Below are positions 1 through 13,502 of a stretch of DNA of 64,000 bases, piece by piece; positions within the stretch are counted from its first letter, which is position 1; the number at the start of each line of letters is the position of its first letter. Made by a program: the position numbers and the translations under genes. Source of the DNA: Lutjanus erythropterus (Eukaryota; Chordata; Actinopteri; Lutjaniformes; Lutjanidae); assembly GCA_020091685.1 (NCBI GenBank), contig CM034597.1:31112388-31176387 (forward strand). Reading direction: 5' to 3'. The notes under the pieces are model-generated. The model was not told where the DNA came from and ran no database searches. It saw only the letters and a list, made by a program, of their open reading frames with translations.

Positions 1-951
1 TACCAGGAGGAAACATTTCTTCTTCTTCTTTTTTTTACAAACCAGAACCAATTCTTCTTCTGTTATTTTTCTGGCAGATCAGAGGCTTCACAGTGGGCAG
101 GACCAGTTTGTGCATGTCAAATAAAAACTGTAGGTCTATTCTGATTAATACTTTGGGGCATGTAAATACATGTTTAATCAACGCTTGAATTTTCGCATTT
201 ACTAGAGAATGTTTTCTGAACTATCAGTGACCATTTGCTTCAGTTAAAAATGTTTAATAAACAAAATTACAGAAGTTTAAATAACTGAATATTGCTTTTC
301 TGAATTGAAAATATACTGCAAGCGTCTTACAAGAAAATATACATCACAGCAGCCAAGGTTATGTTCCAACATGGCCCTGTGACTCCCGGAACATTCAGTC
401 CATTTATTCAATCCATTCGATCAGTATGCTGGATCAAAGTGTTGAGCCTCAATTACAACACCAAGGACGATGTGATGATGACAAATCCGTCATCATTGTT
501 TTGGCCTGTAGTAGTAGTTATTAATATCATAACCACAGCTAATAGTCTGAGCTCTCCACCTATCGCTGCTAACCCCCTCTGCTTCCCATGCCAACCCTGC
601 TGGCATGACGGCTGCTGGAAACAATCACAGCTTCCAGCGTCTGAGTTGCCATACCACAACGGTTACACCTCTGCTACCACAGATGCCAACGTCGCTAACG
701 CCAACTCACTGACAGTCACGTCGAAGCCACAGTGTAAATCATACGAGCTGTTTCTACTGAGAGTGTGGTGAGGAAGTGAGCCACTTAATGCTGCGATCAC
801 AGTACGTGTGACAGATACACACAGATAAACACGAACACACTTCCCCCAAACACACACACACAGCTGAGGACTCAATTACTCTGCTTCTGTTTAGAGCAAA
901 TCTCACTAATTAAATAGGTTAAGCATTAATTATTCAACCAGAGAGAAAGAC

Positions 952-960
<9 letters not shown>

Positions 961-982
<22 letters not shown>
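961..982. repeat. (GA)n microsatellite
   Basis: Near-perfect GA dinucleotide run within a longer GA-rich patch. Confidence 0.85.
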
Positions 983-1737
983 CCCTTGACGAGGGGAGAG
1001 GATACTGAAGGAGCATGGGAAGGAGGTGATGGAGGGGGATGCAGTGTTCTTCTCAGGCTATAAAACAATCCTCACCCAGCGCAGCTAATCAATACAGCCC
1101 TGCTGGAATTAGCAGTTATCTTAAAGTCCTTTAACAAGAGCGTGCTGACTGACAAACACAAACAATCATCCATTATTCAATACCAAAACACACCAGAGGC
1201 CCTGTGGAAGAGGACAGGAAGCAGGAGGGACACATGAAAACTCTGAGGGTATGAGTGGTGAGCGGGGTGGGAGCCTGAATGGCACTTCTGTTTTTAGTGT
1301 CTCATTAAATCAGTCATACATACAATACTGTCAGTTTCTATCTTTGTGACATATAGCCACAGTGTCTGTATGTATAAAATACAGCATAACTGTGGAAGAT
1401 CAAGCACAACAAAGGATTTTGGAGGTGTTCATCTTGGTTTTCCAGCTTGTACAACTGGAACCCAGCCACTCAGGGGTGAAATCCTCCCTAGCTTGGAGGT
1501 AAATGGAACAAAGCAATAAGAACAATTGAGTGAAATAATTATTCTTCCCATGATTTGTGATTTTTTTTTTCAAGAAAGAAGGCTTAAGACTAACAGGGTT
1601 CTAACTTGTCTTATGTAGATCTAACTTGTCTTACATAAATTGAATATCTTTAGGTTTTGAACCGTTATGCCCACACCCTTTGGCTTTGGGAAAATTTAAG
1701 GGGCATACTACTTTATAAAATTTTTCAGGCCATACAA

Positions 1738-1796
1738 ATAATTGATTAATTGAGAAAATAATTACCAGATTAGTCACTAATGAAACAACAACTTCT
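1738..1796. mobile_element. fragment of ATTAATCGAT-type MITE family
   Basis: ATTGATTAATTGAGAAAATA followed by an ACCAGATTAGT segment matches the right end of the copy ending near 32045. Confidence 0.5.
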
Positions 1797-4700
1797 AGCA
1801 TCAATCTCACAAATAATATATGTCCTGTTGATGGCAGTTCATTGGTTCTATTGATCTACTTGGCTGCGTGTCCTCTTAAAAATATATATTAGTTAATTAT
1901 TATATCAACTGCATTATGTTTGTACTGTATCAATGAGATTTATTTGTGTGCTTGTTGCAACAAAACACTATTAACATGTTACTGGCTACAAACTAAAATT
2001 GAGCCCCAGGTGTAATAAACTGGATCTTCTAAAGAGAGAAAGTAAAGAGAGTGGTTGACAGGACCAATCAATCATTCAGTTTACACCTGTCCATCATGTC
2101 TGGGCTGAAGAATTTGCTCCACATTTGTTTCCAACACTGACAACATTATTTCTTAATGGTTAAATCTGGGGGACACCTGTAGGGGGGTTAGGGTAGGCTC
2201 AAGAAGCCTAACCCCTGCTGAGCAGTGAGGTCAGGGACGCAAGGGAAAGTCAGGGCTCTGAGGATTGCATGCCAATCATGGCTGGAGGCACTTGGTGAAA
2301 TACCTGGGGCTCTTGAGAGAGCAGACAAAACTTAACTTTCCCCAAGGGAGCGACAAAGACGCAGAGGAGAGGAAGGAAAGGAGGGGTGACTGAGAGAGGA
2401 AAGGAGGTACTTAGAGGGGATGAAAAGGAGTAGTAGGGACCAGTGGGGGAGATAGTAGAGGGTCACTGAATAACTCAACAAGACCAGAATAGACTTGAGC
2501 GGTTCGAGTGTCCAGGCTGCTATGACTGAAATGGAAAGTTGGAATGACAGAAAAAAAAAAAATATGTCAAGAATATAAGGGGTCAGATTTCTCCTCAGCC
2601 TGGGGGCCTCAACCTGGAGCAAGGCTCTGGGGTTGCCAGGTGGAGCAGGCGGGATGGGGAGGGCATGAGACTGAATGGGCGACAGAAAGATGGAGACAGA
2701 CGGACAGAGATAAAAAAGATCAGAGCCTTACAAAATTCACTAACATTACAGGAATATGGGTCTTGGCCCCAGCTTGGCTCCACCAACCTACTGAGACTTG
2801 CAGCCAAGACATTAATTAGGGGAATACGTTTAATCCCTGTGGACAGGGAGGAAGTAGAAATAGAGTGATGGAGCTGGTGAGCAATCACAGAATGTGACTG
2901 CAGATAGAAAACCGGAAAGAGTGTAAGTGTACATCTGATGCCTGAACATCCCTGACACCTTTAAAGAACTGATCACAAAATTTGATTGGCAAAGTAGGAG
3001 CAAAATCATACTAGATGCAAATTTGGCAGAGAAAGTGTAGCTGGGTGATGGATCTACATAATACTGGGCCTCATGCATGAATGTGTTCTGTCTTTTCTCT
3101 TATTTGTTCTTAAACAAAGCAGTACAGGAAGATACAAAATCCTACATGATGTTCATGAAACGTGCGCAGACAGCCAAGTCTGTTCTTACCAACCTGAGTA
3201 TGTTGATGAATCATGTATGATCTTAAATTGGATGTGCATGCCAGGAATTTTGCGATTAGTGTATCAAAACACCCCAATAAATCCATATAAAAGGGAGCAG
3301 AGTGCTGTGTGCAAACCACAAAGCAACAAGCCACTGACATGTGACAGGTGACATTAAACGTTTCCTTGACTCAAAGTGGCAACAAAAGCCAAACAAACCA
3401 ACCATAGAGTGTATAAAACATGAGATCTCCATGACATGACCCATAGGTTTCTGAAGAGCCACTGTGAAAGTCTTGCCACCTACTGAGGATTTCTTAGTGC
3501 AAAATAAGTGCTTAAACGGGAATGAGAATGGCCACTAACAAACTTTGTGGACTTTGTGTCCAGTAAGGACACACCTTATTGGACACAAAGCTCTCCCCCC
3601 ATTCTCCCAGTATAGGCACACAACTCCTGTATGTCAACGCCCTAATATGAAGGGTCACCCTAAAACATTTTAGCAAGAAAGGATGGGAGATCATTCTCAA
3701 TCTCTAATGGGCAAAGCCTTCAAAGCCTGACTTGTGAATCTAGCCTCCAACTAAGGCCTATATTATAGTCCCGAAGAGACATGTACATGGACAGCTGCGG
3801 ACCCTATGGATGCCTCTCAGCTCTGTTTATACCACTTTCTGGAGTCTGCTTGGAGGAAGCACTCCACGCATGTGCAGTCTGTAGTAGCTACATGGTTGAG
3901 TCCGTCTGGTCGCAACAAATGGGCAGGTACGTGGATGTCAACAAACCTCAGTGGATCCTTGCAGACAGGTAAAGCATATTACTAGCTTAACTCCCAACAA
4001 ATCCAAAAACCATCAAAGTCAGGTAAAGTGCACATTTCCTTAATGCATAACTTTAAGACTTCATATAATTTAAACAGGTGAGGTATATAAAAATTTGGCC
4101 CCCTGTACATTTGAACAGGCCATAAACATGTTTATGGATTGCTGCTCCAATTAAAAAAAAAGTCATTTTTGTCAACTTTGTCATGCTGCACAGAAACAGA
4201 TGACACTCATTTTTTCCCCCAACTGAGCCAAGCTCATTTAAAACCAGGAAGAGGGGGTGAAAATGGAAAACAACAGTAGTTTGAATTGAGTCTGCAGTTC
4301 AGTTTTGGATCTGTAAAGGTAATATAGAGGTCCCTCAGTCAACCCCTTCAAAAGAAGATTACATTACATGATTAAATTGTACAGTACAATTTATAAACCT
4401 CCAAGAAATCCCCAACAAGACCCCGAGGTCATAAACCACCCTCCAGGTCAGCAGCTATGCCCAGTGTCCAGATAATCCTACCCTGGCCATAATGACCAAC
4501 CAATGACCAACCCCTACCCCCCCTCCATCAGTCACACAATCTCTGCTCCACCATGTGTCCAAGCCCGTGTGTGTGTATGTGTGTGTGTGGGGCATAATTA
4601 ACATGCCAAGCGCTCCTCAGACTCTCTGCTCGTCTTCCCACATAAACGGCAAACCCCCAGTGATTATTATGGTAACACGTCAGTGTGTGCAGACATATGG

Positions 4701-7295
4701 AGGAGAGCTGGGGGAGATAATGTTACTGTCATAGGGTCGGGGGTACAGCAGGGTGAGGGGGTGGGCAACTATACCAGCATGCTCTCCAGCTGACAAAAGG
4801 TGAAAATTTATGGAGCAGCTCCTAACGGCCCCTGACTTTCTCCTCCCTGTTACCAGAACAGACATGCTTTATGTAACACAACAAGACCAGAGGCACACAG
4901 GACTGACACACACTGATTGATACAACTAGAGAAACCAGAATCAACCGAGTTTAGTTTTGACCTGTCACTGTTGAGTTTAGTATATTTTCAATATTGCAAA
5001 CATGTTCTGAATTTAACTTTTAAAAGGACCATTCCAGTGACTTTGCAGGTTTTTGCACATTTTTTGCACAGATTTTATGGTGAAGGAGCCCCACCATGCT
5101 GGAAATGGAGAGAGACTTGATTACATCAGAAGACTACAAAGTCTAAGTCTACAAAATATGATAATCAGGTTGATATATTTACCATCTCTACCAACCAATT
5201 TCCTAGCCAGTTACTAAGTTCTGACACATAGTGGATATTTTATTCATATGACTGATCAGCTGTTTCCACTCTGAGAAGAAGCTACAGGTCATGAAAAGAT
5301 CATTACAACTTGCCCAATTGAAATAAATTCTTCATTCTTATCCTCCACCTTCTTTGTCTCATTTTCCTTTTCACTTTTTGCTTTCTTGGCTGTTGGCAAA
5401 CAGCAAACAACTGGACTTGTTTCCTGTTCACGTCTACTTCTTCTACTCTGTTTATTAGCATAGCCTACACCATCAACTTCAGATGAAATTACACATTGCA
5501 TAGCCACCTTTTCAGTCCAAACTAGCTGACGGAAACGTGCCTGATTTGCATTTTCTCTTTTGCAACATTTGAAAAGTTTTCTTCAAACTTGCTTGACAAT
5601 TAAAAATATGACTGTAAACAATCATCATCAAGATGATACATTTTCAATATCTTCCTGGCTGAATTCACAGATTAGAGGTAAATAAAGTGTTGAAATAACC
5701 ATACTGTGCTTGTTTAAAAACTGGAATATCAGGTTATTGTCAGGATTCATGTCCCTGTAGCTGAAAACAGCAATTTATCTGACCCAAGCCAAGCCATTTA
5801 CCAATAAATGACACCACCATTGCCTGCTATGTGTTCTCAAATAATTAGTAGGGCTCTGCCTGCGTCCTGTTAGGTTTCTGATTTATTCAGACACCCTGGC
5901 ACATGGGCCATTCCTCTGGATACCAAGAAAACATTTACCTCCTTAACTGGGAAGGAGTCACAGTCATCTCAGGCTCAAGTTTCGGGACTCAATAGTATTG
6001 ATTACACATTTCAACACATGCCGCTCACACCCCCTTGCAGATACATAGGATAAAAGCACCCTCTCACAACAGCCAATAGTACTCAGAGCTCACCAAAGTT
6101 GAGTCAAAAAAAAGACTGTTTGAACATCTAAAAGTTGCTGTAAGAAAAATAATTCTTAATGAAAATGCACAAAACCTATTAAGCAATTTAAGAAAGACTG
6201 ACCAAGGTATTTGAGCTGGTTTAGCGGAGTGTTACAAGGGTTCACAACTCTGTGTGTGTCCTCAAGGCCAGTGAGGTCCATCTGCATGCTGACCTCAAAT
6301 GAGTCAGAACTTTAATTATGGCCAGTTGACAGTTTGATGAGAGTGCGTGGAAGGAGGAGGGATCCTACTACACGGATGAGGAGGAGTTACTCATGTAGAC
6401 ATACTGTAGGTCCAAGGGTTTGATCACGGGCATGCACAGTTCCCCGGGTCTTGAGAGGTTAATCAAAATGCCAAATGTTACTGTGCACCGTGGCAGTGAG
6501 CTATACTGAGCTTGTCCTGCACAAGACACTAAGAGAAACTGACTCATTCACAGAGCAGAATCATCTTGCTATTTATATATAGGCATAAAGATAAGAGTAT
6601 GCAAACGTTCAAGCTACCAAGTGCTATACAGAAACAAATAAAAACCTTTGTACTTCTCCATCTCTACAACGGCAACAGCAGTTTCTTCTTAAATCATTAC
6701 AGCAATGCAACAATGCTTGAGGTCTCATTTGTTTGCATGTGTGTGGGCGCACATGTTTTGTAGGGCACGTGTGAGTTTGTGAGAGAGACAAATGGTGACA
6801 GATATAAAAAGAAAGGAAGAGAAAGAACGGACAGACAGACAGAGAGAGAAGACAGAGGTCCACCTGTTTGACACAGAGAGCCTGAGAAAGTGCACAGGAA
6901 TGAGCAGAATGCCAGTGTGTGCGTGGTTGTGTGTGTCTGTGCGTTAGGTTGAGGTCCACACGGTGCAAATGTGTGTGTGTGTGTGCCATTCAACTGATGA
7001 TACTATGGGGGCAGTGGGGAATGGCATTCAGAGAACGGTATGTAGAAAAGCAGCTGATGGGAGAATCATACACACCAACACATACACACACACAAACAAA
7101 CTATTAAAATCATTTGACCAATAAAAAGTTCTAAGAAAGATCAGCACACACATATATTAGATATAGAATGACGCTTCCAGTATGTGCATAGTAACACCAG
7201 CTATGTGCTGCGATGTCCAAACAAACAAATAAAATAGTGAGTTAATGTCCTCTATAAGCTGCCTCTGTGTGTGTGTTTGTGCACTGCGTGTATGT

Positions 7296-7320
7296 GGGGG
7301 TTGGGGGGGTGGGTGGTGGG
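7296..7320 (+). other. G-quadruplex-type G tract
   Basis: Five G-runs in 25 bp (G5-TT-G7-T-G3-T-GGTG3), adjacent to a GT-rich tract. Confidence 0.6.
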
Positions 7321-10300
7321 AGAGTCGGTGAGACGAGAGCACAGGACAAGTGGCTGCGGTGTGAAGGAAAAGTGGGAGAAACTGGAGCAAGTGTGAACCA
7401 GAGAGTGATGCAAATAAACAAACAAAAATAAACAAATGTGCGTTGTGCCAAACTGAAGTCAAAAAAGGACAGGATGGACTTCAGGGTGCAGGCCAAAGAC
7501 AAACTCGTTGGCAGTGATATTTTCATAGCAACTCAAGTACATAGTATAATTAAGAATGTGAAGTCTTAAGGCCATAAAAACAAGAAATTTTCTTACTCTC
7601 TGGACAATAAAATGGTCAAAGTTTTCACACTCTCCCAAACAAGTGGTTAAGATATAAGAAGTTGAAGCATAAAAGTGTTACTACTAAGAAGACTAAAAAC
7701 ACTAAATTAAATTAACAGTGTCGTGATCAAGATTGAGAGAAGAGATGGGAGGAAAGTAAAAAAGAGCATTAAGACAACTCACAATATACAACAGTAAGGA
7801 TGTAATTTTGTGTCACAACAGCAGAGTTGGATGAAGGGTTGACCAAACTGGTAGATGTCTATAGTGACTTTGCGATGAATTGCAATATCATTGGCATCAT
7901 TTTTATATACATTCTTATACTGTTTTTACACGTATGTATATTTGATATCAGTTACAAATTGGTCAGTACTTTATGCTGGGTTTTCTTTAGTAAATCAGGC
8001 TCAAAGTGCTGTTATAATAAACCCATTCTTCATTTTTGAGCTCTGTGGTTGACACCACTTAAAATACATATTCATCAGTTCAGCCCTAGCTGAATGTAGA
8101 CATGTGGTCTGTACAGACATAAGTTTCCTGTATGTTCAATTAACTGTTGACTTGCTGTTTCAGTGTGTATCAGGTAAATCAAATTTTCATTCTTCATTCA
8201 ACTTGAACTTTAACTTTAGAATGAGAAAAATGCTGAAGGCTGCAATACGGTGCATTGTGATATTTGATACGCATCAATTGGTGCACGTGAACCTCCCCAA
8301 TCTGAGGTACAAATGTGAAAATCGCTGTTTTTTCCTGAAAAGTTTATATGCATCAGTTCGGGGAAATACATCAGTGGTATATCCTGTGGAGTGGACGTGC
8401 AACAACCAGCGACAATGCAGGGTTACGGTGAAGATCATGCATGTAGGTCAGGATTTGACATTTGACATTAATCATGAACACAAAAAGTTAACCCTGGCAA
8501 AAAATATTGCATTTGGGTGGCCACCACCCTGTATTGTGAAGCTTCGCCAACACACTATAGTTCCATGAACACATTTAGTTCAACGTTCTTCAAAAACAGC
8601 AGACAGTACTCATTGCCAGCTAGCGACAGATATGTCTACTGAAATATGGGTTTGTTTAAATTCAAGTATGGGTGTTTAAACACATGTCAGATGCTGCCAG
8701 TGTGTGTTACTCTTAAGTATAAAAATACATCACTACTGCCTTTTTAGGGGAGCTACAATCAGCAAATTACTTCAAATGGAAGCAAACAAATCAACTTTTT
8801 CTTAAGTGCAATTTTCTCATGGTAACTTCAAAAAGAGGTAAGCAGACCTTCTTGTTGTATAACTGGGCAACAGGCATTAAACAGATTTGAGGCACCAGAC
8901 AAGCAGGAACACATTCATGTCATTCATCAATAAAACAAAACAAAATCCTAATGTAGTGATGAATGTTCTCAGCACAGGCTGATCCATATCATGAAGAACT
9001 TGATACTGGACTCTGAAAAATGTTTTTACACAGTATAGCTGTTTGCGGTTTGTTAATAGGATCCCCTGTGTGTTTGCATGTGTCTGCACATACAGTAGTG
9101 TGTACATACATACATATCACTGGAGAAAGTGGAAAATGTCCGTGAGAGCAGCGCCTCAATGCAGAGCAGCTCACATGATTTATGGTTGAAATAAATGGGA
9201 TCACTGTAGGCACGGTAACAGGATCCCTGAGGTGGGGTGGTGAGGAGGAAGGAATCTTTTGTGGTGGTAATGGGCTCCGTGGTGTCGGTGGGGGGCAGCA
9301 TGTTGGTAAGCTGATGCTGAGAGAGCAAAGGTGGCAGCACTGTCACTGCAAGAGAGCCGCTCTGACTACAGCACACAAACAGGTCAACAATCTGATCCGT
9401 GTGTGTTTGATGATTTACATTAGGGGTCTGCATCTCACTGACTGAGACAATTCGATACGCATCTCGATCTCAATCATCATTCAACAGTACGATGCATCTT
9501 AGAATTTTTTAAATAGCTAACATTTCAGTATGACAGGATTCAGCCCTGTGACAATGAATTATGTTACAATGCAATGTGTAAATCTTTACATTTTGTTTCT
9601 GTTAATGCTATATTTGTAAGGAACTATCAGCTGCAAGAAGAAATCCTGGGAGTTTTACTAAATCCAGTCCAGTCATAGAAGACATTGCACTGGTGTTAAC
9701 ATCTTATTAGGAATCTCATTTTTAAATGACATACTACAGCGTAAATGAGAATTTTCCATATGAAAAGTGCTGTGGTGATGACTGAATTTGACAGACACAT
9801 TTTGCATCAATGATTTGCAGCAGTGTTTCTCATCTTTCTTATAAAAGCCAAACTTTTTCCACACTTGTGCATTATGAACCTTTGGTGGTGAGACGTGGTG
9901 CACCATAGGTTCTTTCACTGTTTGTTTTGAGAAAATGAAGAGGATAGACAGGAGGGGGAGGGGGGGAGCGCTTGTTTTGTGTGAGTGAGGCAGCAGGCAT
10001 CCAGCAGGCATGATGCGTGAGGAAAGTTGCAAGGATTTTTTTCTGATTCATGTTTAGCTTTTTGTCGACACAGGCCATCTGAATCGATACACTCGCATCT
10101 TGCATGTTAAATCCTGATGCATTGGATGCATGAGTGAACTGTCACTTCCCTAATTTACATATACAGAGCTAAGGACCAGCTGATCAAACACCTGGAGGAG
10201 CCAGTGGTCACAACAACTTATAAATACTAAACCAGAGTATGAAAACAAAGTTAGGCTGTAGTTAGATATACTACCAACATACTGCCTGGCCTTAGCGCCA

Positions 10301-10566
10301 ATATAGCACCAATTCCTATATGAACGGTACCTGCCAGATCAAATCACAACACAGATTACACTTTTTGGTGTCTCTTTTCGGTGCCACATGCCTGTGCTGT
10401 TGATTGAATACTTGCAGAGGTTACAGATTCTTTACCAAACCACTATTCACATCACTCTACTCTGTTCTGGCAGCAGGCAGTCTTCCATTAGTTACTACCT
10501 TCCTTAAACATGATTAAAATGCTAAGCTAACTGTAGATGTACAATAAATTTTTAAAGACAACCATA

Positions 10567-10656
10567 TGTAAATTTTGGTGCAAATTACATGATATCCGAT
10601 TGGTGCATAGACTTGTATATTCACCAATATCTGATCAAGCATTTTAGGGTGTATCA
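10567..10656. mobile_element. diverged hAT-like MITE fragment
   Basis: TGATATCCGATTGGTGCATA and the following CATTTTAGGGTGTATC match the interior of the element at 29840-30446 (GATATCGGATCGGTGCATAG ... CATTTTAGGCTGCATC). Confidence 0.5.
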
Positions 10657-10857
10657 GCTGCTTTTTTGTATCATATTTGATTGATCAAAATCAAAAGTAC
10701 TGTCATCATTACCATAAACCATTTAAGTAGAGATGAGAACAAAGATGAATGTTAAAATCATTTCCAAAAACCAGCTAAACAGTATTTACTCTAGGTGCAA
10801 GTGGTTTTTCAAAATAATGGATCATCATAGCAGACATTTTGTTTTCATTTATTATAT

Positions 10858-10922
10858 GTACAGCCCTTTGAGGCACACTTTGTGATATTGGGCCATAATG
10901 GACTTTGATTTGACTTCACTTA
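10858..10922 (+). mobile_element. L2-like LINE 3' tail fragment
   Basis: CAGCCCTTTGAGGCACACTT followed by TGTGATATTGGGC resembles the abundant fish LINE tail with a 'TTGTGATATTGGGCTATA' motif. Confidence 0.45.
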
Positions 10923-12002
10923 CAATGTAATTTCGTAACACAAATTATCACTTTTTGCATGATTTAATAAATGCTGCAACATGATATTTTAAGAAAAAAA
11001 ACAATACAACCCAGTTTTCAGGACAGTGGACCATGTTTCTGATTAAGAGTTTAATTTCCTACAATATGTAAATCTGTTTCATATTCAAGTGTCTTTTCAA
11101 AATAGGTGCAGTTCTGCCTTCAGATCCATGTAGAGGTGAAATGTTTAGTTGATTAGTCAGCAATTATAGCTTACATACCCTTTTGCTTCTCAAATGTGAG
11201 GATTTGCTGCTTTTCTTTGACATATGTGATGGTGAATAAAGCTGTACAATTAATTGAAATATTATAAAAATTGCAATATGGCCAAGTGCGAGATCCAAAT
11301 CACAGAAGAGACAGCATTATAATGAAGTACTGTAGTGCTACAGAGATGTCCTGGCCTACAAATCTTATTTTTCAGGTGTAAGAAAATAAATTTGGTTGGT
11401 ACAGACCCCAACAAATTTCAGATCATTGTGATTTTAATTTTTTTTTAAGTGCAAATTAAAACTGCGATGCAAAAAGGCATTTTCACTATTTTAAAAAATA
11501 TTATTGATAAAGTAATCAGCAGACTAAGCAATAATAAAAAAAACAGGCTATTTGCAGCTAAAACGTACTTAAATACCTTGATTTGCTTATGTTCATATTA
11601 TATTCACTCCTTAAAATTTAACTTTTCAGGATGTGATTTACAAATTCAGATGAACTTTTACAACATTAACTTCACACCTAGAAAAAGATTATACAGAAAA
11701 TGCCTGCAGTCTGCAAAGTGATATACAGTACTGGGCTTAAAAAAAGTCACGAGGCATATTAGCAGAGCAGCGAAGACAGCTACAGTGAGGAAAAAGACTG
11801 AGCGAGACTGGATGAGGGATGGCGAGAGGGAGGAAAAGAAACCGGAGTGAGATAGAGACCTAAAACGCTCCGGAAGCCTGTCACATGGGGCCCGAAGCCG
11901 CACGGCTCAGCACTCTTCTTCTCTGTGGTCCGTCCGTTCCTGACATTTATCTGCTTTATTAGATTATCTGGGCTACATGGCTGTCTCCGGGCACATGCAA
12001 GC

Positions 12003-12022
12003 GCACACACACACACACACAC
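12003..12022. repeat. (CA)n microsatellite
   Basis: Ten uninterrupted CA units. Confidence 0.85.
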
Positions 12023-12229
12023 ATCTGTATATATACATTTACACACACACCTCTCGATTCATTACAGCCCTTAACTGCTTACTTAGGTTTATGCCCTCTT
12101 TAAATTAAACCACAGATAACCGAGCACCTCAGAAAACACCCGCCCTCTAACATGGAGAGGAGGCTAAAGCCGGCTATTGAGGAGGAAATTAAGACACATT
12201 GTTTGTGAGTGTATTATCATGCGTGTGTG

Positions 12230-12360
12230 AGTGGTCATAAGGTTGCTTTTTAACGGGCTCATCTATAGGGACTCTGCTTCCCATCATTAGTAATTCAATT
12301 TGCTCTTTATTAGCAGCTCTTATCGGAGGCACAGACGGCTACGAGCAGCTTTCCTCACTC
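12230..12360. promoter_or_regulatory. candidate conserved noncoding element
   Basis: Balanced composition with homeodomain-like TAAT cores (ATCATTAGTAATTCAATTTG) followed by CTTTATTAGCAGCTC. It has no frame and no repeat match. It is only a candidate, since conservation was not computed. Confidence 0.3.
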
Positions 12361-12730
12361 CATCTTCCCCTGCGTTCACCCCTGCTCCACCTTTCCCATG
12401 TCTCTGATTCTGAATCCCCATCTTTAATTAGAGATGCATATGTTCCCGCTGTAAGGCCATTCAGGTTCTCCACATGACAGAAAATACATGGAGACATGAT
12501 GAAGAGGAACGGAAGAGAACGGGGAAGAGGATGTAGGAGGTGTGAGAGAGGACACATTAAAGTTAAAGAATCAGAAACAGAGAAGCAGACTGATAGACAC
12601 AGAGCCATAGGGACGAATAAAGCCTAATGTTAATAGTGATGGCTTTTCTAATGTCTTCTGACTCCATTGAGTATGGGAGATTACACCAAGATGGGCATGA
12701 GGCGTGTAGGGTACACGCAGAATGACCGGA

Positions 12731-12784
12731 GGGGTTGGAGGGGCAAGAGGCGGGAGGGAGGGGGAGAGGGTGGGAGGGATGGGA
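12731..12784 (+). other. G-rich tract with quadruplex potential
   Basis: Multiple runs of three to five G in 54 bp on the plus strand, between two CNE-like blocks. Confidence 0.6.
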
Positions 12785-12799
12785 GCTGTAAAAACAATG

Positions 12800-13020
12800 A
12801 TTGCTTTCCATCAGGTTAGGCCTATATTCTACAGTTCGTTAAAACAATCCAATTTGCAAAAGGATAATTATGCATTAGCTCCTTTTTATCTACTGGAGGG
12901 AGAGCAGTGCCAGGGCTTGATAGCAGTGGCGCTGCCTGCCTCCACCTCTGCAAATTACCCGCTATCGGCACTTGTTCGCCATCACGGCTGAATTGGGCAA
13001 TCAATTAACCTCCCCCCTCC
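12800..13020. promoter_or_regulatory. candidate conserved noncoding element
   Basis: A mixed block with TAATTATGCATTAG (POU/homeobox-like), GC-rich middle and ATCAATTAACCT, unlike the surrounding AT-rich or repetitive DNA and without a coding frame. Enhancer status is inference. Confidence 0.35.
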
Positions 13021-13223
13021 TCCTCTTATAGTCTGCCTGTAAGCCTCTCTGGTGACAGCCAGCAACACAAAGCCCCTACATGGACTACATGGATGGCAGC
13101 TGCTGCCCTCTGCTGGAGATAGGTGGAAAAGCTGTTGTCAGAGCCACAACTGAAGGGCCAATTACACGAAAGCTTTTTCCCAAAGCCATACTACATGCCA
13201 ATCTATAAGCAGGTTTCAGGTAT

Positions 13224-13502
13224 GTAGGGCCGTAAATAACAATTATTTTCATCATTTATTAATCTGCAGATTATTTTCACGATTAATCATTTAGTTTATG
13301 AGATGTAAAAAAAATTCCCAGAGCCCAAACTTGTCTTCAAATTATTTCTTTAGTCCAGCCAACTAGTCTAAAACCAAAAGACTCTATATTTATTGTCATA
13401 ACTGACAAAGATATATTTTAGAACCTGTAACCAGCAAATATGACATATTTTCTTGAAAAATGACTGAAACGATTGATCAGTTATCAAATTAGTTACAACT
13501 GG
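13224..13502 (-). mobile_element. ATTAATCGAT-type MITE copy 1
   Basis: It starts AACAATTATTTTCATCATTT, then CTGCAGATTATTTTCACGAT, and ends CAGTTATCAAATTAGTTAC. It is the antisense orientation of the copies at 31.5 and 53.7 kb. The family is very common in fish. It encodes nothing. Confidence 0.7.

Larger units (their letters stand above)
1..6600. other. noncoding, presumed zc3h3 intron
   Basis: No exon recognised on either strand. It contains a GA-rich tract (945-982), a degraded fragment of the ATTAATCGAT repeat family (about 1738-1796) and GC-richer stretches (2200-2900, 4430-4900) without clear identity. Open frames of up to 136 codons show no domain or splice support. Confidence 0.5.
6601..12230. 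other. noncoding, presumed zc3h3 intron with CA/GT-rich and repeat segments
   Basis: 6740-7470 is rich in GT/CA/GA simple sequence. Remnants of cut-and-paste element families occur at about 9440-10130 and 10567-10656, and an L2-like 3' tail at 10858-10922. A 154-codon frame at 8104-8568 lacks recognisable similarity. A (CA)n tract lies at 12003-12022. Confidence 0.45.

Noticed and set aside
361..771. 136-codon plus-strand frame near the left edge
   Set aside because: Low-complexity amino-acid mix, overlapping frames on the minus strand, and no family match.
6624..7526. Several His/Thr-rich minus-strand frames
   Set aside because: Produced by GT/CA and GA simple sequence; no real protein features.
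8104..8568. 154-codon plus-strand frame
   Set aside because: Among the longest in the window but with no recognised domain and no splice support. A frame of this length is expected about once by chance in this much AT-rich DNA, and part resembles repeat words (GTGATATTTGATACGCATC).
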